From the NCBI GenBank assembly GCA_035582835.1, contig JAYKAV010002364.1, positions 819,657-883,656 on the forward strand: 64,000 bases of DNA, in the 5' to 3' direction. This document shows, piece by piece, positions 56,981 to 64,000 of the stretch. The position numbers were made by a program, and so were the translations under genes. This DNA is from Phoebastria nigripes (lineage: Eukaryota; Chordata; Aves; Procellariiformes; Diomedeidae). The stretch's first letter is position 1; each line of letters starts with the position of its first letter. The notes beneath the pieces are model-generated. The model saw nothing but the letters and a program-made list of their open reading frames with translations. It was not told the origin of the DNA and made no database searches.

Positions 56981-57568
56981 TGTGCTGGTTTTGGCTGGGA
57001 TAGAGTTAATTTTGTTCATAGTAGCTAGTATGGGGCTATGTTTTGGATTTGTGCTGAAAACAGTGTTGATAATACAGGGATGTTTTCGTTACTGCTGAGA
57101 AGTGCTTACACAGAATCAAGGCCTTTTCGGCTTCTCATGCTCTACCGACTGAGAAGGCTGGAGATACACAAGAAGCTGGGAGGGGGCACAGCCAGGACAG
57201 CTGACCCAAACTGGCTAACGGGATATTCCATACCATATGATGTCATGCTCAGTATATAAACTAGGGGAAAGCTGGCCGGGGGGCCGCTGCTTGGGGACTG
57301 GCTGGGCATCGGTCTGTTGGTGGTGAGCAATTGTTTTTCATTTGCATCACTTGTCTTTCTTGGGTTTTATTTCTCTCTCTTTTTGTTATCTTCCTTTTCA
57401 TTATATATTATTATTATTATTAGATTTTATTTCAATTATTAAACTGTTCTTATCTCAACCCATAAGTGTTCTCATTTTTACTCTTCCGATTCTCTCCCCC
57501 ATCCTACTGGGGGGGAGTGAGCAAGCAGCTGTGTGGTGTTTAGCTGCGTGCCAGGTTAAACCATGACA
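56981..57568 (+). mobile_element. Solo LTR, ERVL-like, copy 3
   Basis: 588 bases, starting TGTGCTGGTTTTGGCTGG and ending GTTAAACCATGACA, homologous along the full length to the LTR at 41516. The flanks are ATGAA (56976-56980) and GTGAA (57569-57573), a target duplication with one change. It keeps CATATGATGTCATGCTCAG followed by TATATAAA at 57253-57260, and an ATTAAAC signal near 57438. A short ATT microsatellite has expanded inside it (57404-57421). No internal viral genes. Confidence 0.9.
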
Positions 57569-58403
57569 GTGAATGATGTTTGTATGTTTTTAAATCTCTT
57601 TCTGAAATGCTGCATTCCTACAATTAGATAATGTAATTGTGAGCAAATAAAAAATGGAATAATGAAGTAAGAAGAATAAAAAACTAAAAGGCAACATTTT
57701 TTACTTAAGCTTAAGATAGAGATTCTGATCAAGTAAAATTATGTTATTTTTCACACCTAATTGTATACAGTTGAGTCAGAATGTGTTTATTGTGCTGGAA
57801 TATAGGGAAAGGACTATTACCTACCTCTTAGGNTAAGGCTATATAAAGAAAAAAGGAGTGGTAGTCATCTATAATGATGTCTGTAAAGTACAGTGGTCAA
57901 AAAAAGTTCTTACATCATTACTCAAAGAACAGAAATGTATCAATATAGAAAGGCCTTGTGTGATGCAGCTGCCCCACCTCAGGACTTCTACTGAAGTANT
58001 TGATTTTTTAAAAACCTTTCATGCTAGGGTTCATTGTAAGCATTCATGTAACATCCTCATTTATTTCAGATCCAGTTCTTCAAAAGAGCTGAAGGGATCA
58101 AGAGACCCATTTTCAGCTGAGTTTTGGTGGAAAGTGACNGTATAGTTTCCTGATTGCTTTGCAAATTGTAACTTTAAACCTCTTTTCAAAGGAACCTGTG
58201 AAATGGCATTTAGTAGGAACCTTCTTAACCATGTCTGGTTGGTGGGGGGAAAGTAAAATATAAATCATTAATGAGGGCACTGCCTGTGAAATTCTCCATA
58301 AAATATAAGTTGTAATTTTCAGTAAATAGTAATGTCTCATTTTATACAAACAGAAATCTCGTCATAAATTTTAAATGCCCGCAAAGAAGAGCTTGTAAAA
58401 GCG

Positions 58404-58440
58404 CATATATATATGCGTGTATATAAGATATATATATATG
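58404..58440. repeat. TA-rich microsatellite
   Basis: CATATATATATGCGTGTATATAAGATATATATATATG in intron 16. Confidence 0.8.
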
Positions 58441-59334
58441 CTACCTCCATTTTTGTTATACATACTGTTTTATTTTATTCTAATCTGAAATAAAATATTT
58501 GGAATAAAGAAACCTAGATTGGTCTTCTATTCAAGTCTGTAACAATTATGATATATAGAATTAGTAGCACAGATCCAAATTGATCTATGTACTCAAGACT
58601 CAGCATGCTATGTGACAGAAAGAAGAGATAGTTTACAAAGGAGTGCCAAGAGACAGGCTCAGACACACCCAAAATACAGTGCAGAACTGTGAAATATATC
58701 TAAGGACAGCTCTGATTAGCCTATGGTGATGGCATACAAGCTTGAAGACCCTTGAGATTTTTTCCTCTAGATCTCTCCACCCTACACTGAAAAAGTACTG
58801 CTTGGTTCATATTACTGTCCTCGTTTTTACTGCAAACCCACAGATTTTGTAATGTGTGATTATGTGGAAAGTTGCACCCAGGCAGGATGGACTGGGCTAC
58901 CAGTGCCTCATGTTCTTTATAACCTACAGGAAGGAAACAATCCAAGTCTCTAAGACTATACCAAAGTGTATGTTGCTTTCTTTTCTGACAGATGGTCAGG
59001 TGGTTTAGATTTTAAATAGAAGATCTAGAGTACTTTCTCTTGAAGGTACAGTTTGCAGACTGCTAATAAGATGTTGGTATGGGGAAAGGTGTCTTGAGTT
59101 GTGCAGCTCCTGAATGGCAACAGGGCAGGATTTTTCCTGCTACAACCAAGATACTGTTCGTTTCAAAAGTCTGTAATGTGGATGAGTTTTCCTTTTTCCT
59201 GTGNACTGTCCTATCCAGAATGGAAAAGGATAGTATTTTATTCTAGATAATGTCATAATGCTTATAACATTTTATAAAGAATTTATTTCACCAGGTTAGG
59301 GATGCCTTTTTAACATATTAGAATCTAAAATTAG

Positions 59335-59445
59335 TTTAGTCAAGAGCAATGGCAATGTAAGGAAAGGAATAGGATTGGTCAGCCTGGAAGGGAGAATTCT
59401 AAGGGGAGATCATGGAGAAGCTGAAGAGGGTACAATTAATTGTTT
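59335..59445 (+). mobile_element. Possible CR1 scrap
   Basis: GGTCAGCCTGGAAGGGAGAA followed by TTCTAAGGGGAGATCATGGAGAAGC resembles the CR1 word order CAGCCTGGAGAAGAGAAGG then CTC-GGGGAGACCT. The match is short and nothing around it helps, so this is tentative. Confidence 0.35.
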
Positions 59446-62400
59446 ATTGCCTCTTCTACTATTAAGAATGTAGCATGTAGCTCCTAGTGGCATTTCCAAT
59501 TTAAATACTCTTCCCCCCACCCCCCAGCTGGGTTATTTATGCAATTTATAGTTAAACTGTGAAGCTCTGACTACTTCCCTCCTCTTTTTTCCTTACTAAA
59601 GTGGCTTGCAGGACTGGTAAATACGTCCTTGTTTCTCAGTTGTGTAGTTAAGTCTTTCACTGAGCAATACAAGAGATAGCAACTGAGCCTTTTACTTTAA
59701 AAGAAAAAGAAAGAAAAAAAGAACACACCAAAAAAATGTAGTTAACTGTAGGCAAAAAAACTGAGGAAAGAAAGAAAAAGAAGTTTCTTAGCTGAAAACC
59801 AGCTAAGAAAATATATTACNAAAATAACTTGTTGCTTGTGCTCTCTGTTGGGATAGACATCTGGCTTCATTCCTTTTCAGAACTGTACAGGCACATATAT
59901 ATCAATTAACATGTATACAGTCATGTTTCTTTCCTTAAGATGCCCTCCTCTTCACCCCACTTTAATCAGGGAAATAGTGCCTCTCATTTCTCAAGCTCTT
60001 CATTTTTAAATTGGAGAAGGTTAAAAGATCTAAGAAAGTCTTGGCATCATGGTGTTCACTTACTCTCTGAATACAGCATTAAAACGCTGATAAAGTATAA
60101 GGATTTCCACGGTCACAGTTTTTCCTGTTCTTGAATTGCTTGTGCAGGGTTTTAGAAAGATTGGAATTGGTGGCTATCACAATTTTTCACCTGTGCCTAA
60201 ATCATCACTGTAAAAATAATGTGACCAACTCTGTGCTAAGGACATAGACAAAGGATGTTTTAGGACAACTGGAAAAATTCTGGTTGAGATTAAGTCAGGA
60301 GAATATAATGGCAATCTGTAGATGTGGAAGAAATAATTTTATATTGAGAAATTTATGAAAAGGAGCAGACAGAGTTAGAGCTTAATCATATCATATCTGT
60401 TGATATTGCCTGTCTTGTTTTTCCCTTGTGAATACTGATTTGGTAAAATTTGCCCTGAAGGCTGTTCACACAAGGCTTGCAAATACAATCCTTAAAAAAA
60501 TCCTTGCATAAACACCACATACATCTGTTTAATAGGAGCTTTGTCATTTAGAACTTCTTGGTTTATCTGTCATTTATGGTTTTTATTTTAAGTCCTCAAA
60601 GATGGTGTTTAGTTTTCAACTTAATGAGCATCATTATAGCAGCTTTACATAGTAAGAAGGCATATAAAGGCAAGAAGACATCAATAAGTACATTTTACAT
60701 CATGCTAACAGCTGTATTGGGACAGAGATATACGTAAAGAAAGATGGTCTAGATGATTAGGAGAAATTTAGAAAGGGATAGATTATAAAAGTACACGGAA
60801 GTTTTTTTTAGTAAAAAAAATACATATACTAGTAAATAGCATATATCGAATATGTTGGCTATTTTGCTATTGGAAGATAGTTTATAATTTACTCCTCCTT
60901 AGGTTCAAAGGAACTTTTTTCCTCTGTGAATTACAAGCCAGTTTGTTGGCTTTACATAAATTCATCATCTATTTTTGGGCAATGGCAGGGAGGGAAGAAA
61001 TCATTATACTAAAAAATGTAGCAAATGCAGAAGACCCTCATGCTCCAGACTAATAGAAAAATTTAAAATAATGAATGAAAGGCAAGTATTATATTTAATA
61101 CATGATAGAATTTTGAATTCTAAAATAGAACTGAACTTAGCTTAACATGATCATACTTTGGTTAATTGTAATTCAGCAACCCTGGGAAAATGAATCTCAG
61201 TTATGTGTGTAAATTTTCAAAAATGCAATCTTTTGTTTCATCTACATGGTTTGAATGGAAATTGACTGTAGAAGACGGTTACTACTTTTAAGAGCAGCAA
61301 TGACTTTTTGGGACTCTTCCATTGAAGGAAATTAATTCAGTGCAATTTGNTTTTTGATCAGTATTGTATGATACAAGACTGCGAGAAGCATTATGCTATT
61401 TAATGTCGTGGNTTTTTTATTTCCCCCAGCAATTATCTCTTTTTCACAGTTTCTGTTTATTCTGTACTAGAGAGTTATANCAGTGTATTTCAGTGTATGG
61501 AACCCAATTCAACTGCTGTAGACTTTTGTTTAATAGCAATGCAGTAATCTGAAAGTTTTGTTAGTTTCCTCTTGGGATCTGTGCACTTAGTAGGAACAGG
61601 CCATGGTGATTTCAGGAGAGAGATTATTTCCAGACACATTAAATATTCCCGAGCAGAAGTTATTCNTTGTAAAATATTTGATGTCATTTTTGTCTTTGTT
61701 ATGTTTTGCATGTTTCATTAATTCCCTGCAGGTCTTTTTGAAAAGTTTCAGCAGTCCAGATGATTTCTCCTATAAAACGTGTTGACTAGGTTCTCAAAAT
61801 GTACAAGTGGCAAACCTATGTTTACGAGCATGAATTCATTTGCACAGGAAATTATGTAAGCATGAATTCATAGCTCTGTTTTTGCTAGTGCATATTCTTC
61901 GCACTGAATACAGCAGATAGTTGATAGCAGTAGAGCAATGGGATATGATTCAGATCAGCCTAGATTAATTCGTGGAATATAGTGGAGAACCTTCCTGAAT
62001 TCCTGGCAAACTGCCCCAGTTCTGGACACTTTATGGGCAATAATTCTCTACCACGGTCCACATGACAAGTTTACCTGTCTCACAATTCTGGGAAAAGGGA
62101 TATGAATCAGTAGGACCTATAGATCTCCAAGTCTTGGCATTTCCTGATCATAGGCAGTATTTTAAGATTTGCAATCTCTAAAAATGCTACCCCTTGAGCT
62201 GGAGCAATTTTACTGTAGGATTTCTGTCATCTGAAGCTTGGGGGAGGACAGCCTCGTTAGAGCATTCAAATTCTTGGTCATGAAGGCAGGACCTTGACAA
62301 TCATGGGAAGATCCTCTATAACTAGAACATGGATCATGGCCATAAGAGAGGAGGCTTGGAAGACATATTTCTGCTCTTTTCCAATTTAGCTGAGCACTAG

Positions 62401-62649
62401 TGAGTACAAGAAGCACATTTCATGTTGTTAACTTCTTGTTTTAGTGCTTCTGAAATTATCAGGATTCCCATTTTCCAAAAGCTTTCCTCCACTGTAGTTA
62501 GATTAAGTCTGAAAATCTGATTTTTTTTTTTCTTTTTTTTCTAACCAGATCTGAAAATAAGTTCAGATTGGATTTTAGTTTGTCTGTACGGTAAATATCT
62601 GGTTTAATTCTATTTTTTGCTACTAATTTAGGAATTATAAGGAATCTTT

Positions 62650-62670
62650 TATATATATATATATATATAT
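62650..62670. repeat. (TA)n microsatellite
   Basis: An uninterrupted TATATA run of 21 bases. Confidence 0.92.
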
Positions 62671-63594
62671 GAAGTAAAGACATTCATTCTTCTAATATGC
62701 ACACCTTTATTCAACCATTGGAAAAGATTAGAAAAAATTTCCGGGAATGAAGCTTTTTTCTATCATGCTACTTTTCCTTTACATAAATGGAATTTCGGCT
62801 AATACTTTGTTCCAGTGGGAAAAAAATAGTTTTCTTTGATATGCCAGTTTTTGCTTCAGCCCAAATAGCAGCTATTGTTTAAAAAATTAATGGTGTAAAA
62901 GAAAAACAAAGGAAAACTTCATACAGTCCCTCTAGGCAAATGACATGAAAGACTTCTGCAAATAGCACATGTATCTACTAGTGATGAATCAAAACCCTAT
63001 CGGCTTGAATCTTCTTTTGATTTGTTAACTACCTTTGGGCTTCAGTGTACAACTTTTAACTGTATTTGAAAAATCTTTACCTTGTACTAGTTTTGTGTGC
63101 GAGTTAGTCATCATCCTCTGTTGTTCACCTTTTTACTCCACAGTGACTTAGTGATGTTTAGATTACTTTGGCTTGAAGATGAGGAATGAAAAGTTAAAGG
63201 GGCAAAAATAAATGTATAGTTATACTTGGTCAGATTGCACCTGTTACTGGAACGACGACAATTTTTATCTTTATACTCTAACAAAATATGACAAAGTGTG
63301 TTCAATTAAGTGGCACCCTGCAGAGTCCATCTAAGGCTACCAACAATTTATTTCTCNGCCAAAGATACTGGGAAGACTATAATTGCTGTTAGGATGGATT
63401 TTTTAATTATTTTTTTAAATTGGTAACAGCATAGATTTATTTTAGATACTCTAATCAGATAGTGCTGGTTTGATCTCACTGCAAGAATTTCCAGTTGGTA
63501 TTACATACCTGTCAGGTATGCATGCAGAAATAAGTCAGGAACAGCATCAAGACCAGTTGGACAGCAACTTTTGCACTGACAAAGTTTTGCACCC

Positions 63595-63596
<2 letters not shown>

Positions 63597-63628
<32 letters not shown>

Positions 63629-63643
63629 TCTCCTTCTTTTTTT

Positions 63644-63667
<24 letters not shown>
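63597..63667. repeat. C30 / T8 / A23 homopolymer block
   Basis: 30 C, then TCTCTCCTTC, 8 T and 23 A. The minus strand reads a G30 run with strong quadruplex potential. T8A8 could pair as a small hairpin. Base counts in such runs are unreliable in draft assemblies. Confidence 0.88.
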
Positions 63668-63674
<7 letters not shown>

Positions 63675-64000
63675 AGCAAAAAAAGGCACAGTTTTTGTCC
63701 ATAAACTACCTTCTAATTCTGAAGTTCAGTTTGCTAGATTGTTACAGGCTGGTTGTACAAAGACCCAAATTAAGCCTAAGAATGCATTGCCTACTGAGGA
63801 TTTTTCTTGGTCTCCCAAGCTGGGTATCTTTTTAATTTAAAGCTCTACAGTTTCAGTCTGAGGTGTGCCTTTTTTTTGTGAATTTAGCTAAACAGTTTTT
63901 CTCTGCAAAACATCAGCAATCTAAAAATGTTTTTAGCCATGATAAAATACCAAGTATATAAATTTCAATAACAACCTACCTTACTCCAGAAGATTAGGTA

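Larger units (their letters stand above)
53617..64000 (+). other. Intron 16 of the window (ABCA13), open at right edge
   Basis: Phase-1 intron running past the window end, more than 10.3 kb. It contains microsatellites (55216-55285, 58404-58440, 62650-62670), LTR copy 3 (56981-57568), a possible CR1 scrap (59335-59445) and the C30/T8/A23 block (63597-63667). The rest is AT-rich unique sequence. No coding exon of ABCA13 or another gene was found. Confidence 0.82.

Noticed and set aside
58721..58945. 74-codon minus-strand frame with mixed composition
   Set aside because: It resembled a possible retrocopy at first sight, but no family, poly(A) tail or duplication supports this.
1..64000. CRISPR arrays, operons, ribosome binding sites, tRNA or rRNA genes
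   Set aside because: The window is vertebrate intron and exon sequence. No regularly spaced repeats with spacers and no cloverleaf or rRNA sequence was seen.
53617..64000. Search for the next ABCA13 exon (start of helix 8)
   Set aside because: No acceptor followed by the expected glycine split codon and I--(Y/F)-HP-like coding was found, so the exon is taken to lie beyond the window.

Overview
The window is a draft-quality piece of a bird genome. The evidence is a spliced vertebrate gene with GT-AG introns, CR1 LINEs (one ending in the ATTCTATG octamer tail typical of avian CR1), and three copies of an LTR of the type common in bird ERVL-like elements. The sequence is AT-rich, with scattered single Ns and one 214-base N gap.

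The only gene I can support is ABCA13, a giant ABC-A subfamily transporter, on the + strand. Sixteen coding exons can be read (about 770 residues). All splice phases agree and there is no frameshift or stop. The first exon is probably cut by the left edge, and the gene continues past the right edge. From left to right the exons encode the last membrane helices of the first transmembrane domain (1-6103), a short connector (7467-7604), the complete first nucleotide-binding domain (10584-15236), the post-NBD linker ending in the family's [10 protein letters not shown] motif (15660-22919), the first helix of the second transmembrane domain (42628-42874), and much of the second large extracytoplasmic domain (43820-53616). 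NBD2 and the rest of TMD2 must lie to the right.

Almost everything else is intron. Intron 10 (about 19.7 kb) and intron 16 (more than 10 kb, open at the window end) are the largest. They hold old and young CR1 fragments, three LTRs of one family all in sense orientation, microsatellites and unusual homopolymers (a T74 run and a C30/T8/A23 block). Intron 12 contains a 47-base exon-like segment with good splice sites that would insert a stop codon, a candidate poison exon. I see no RNA gene, no CRISPR and no second protein-coding gene. No wholly new system is evident; the poison-exon candidate and the sense LTRs are the points most worth checking.
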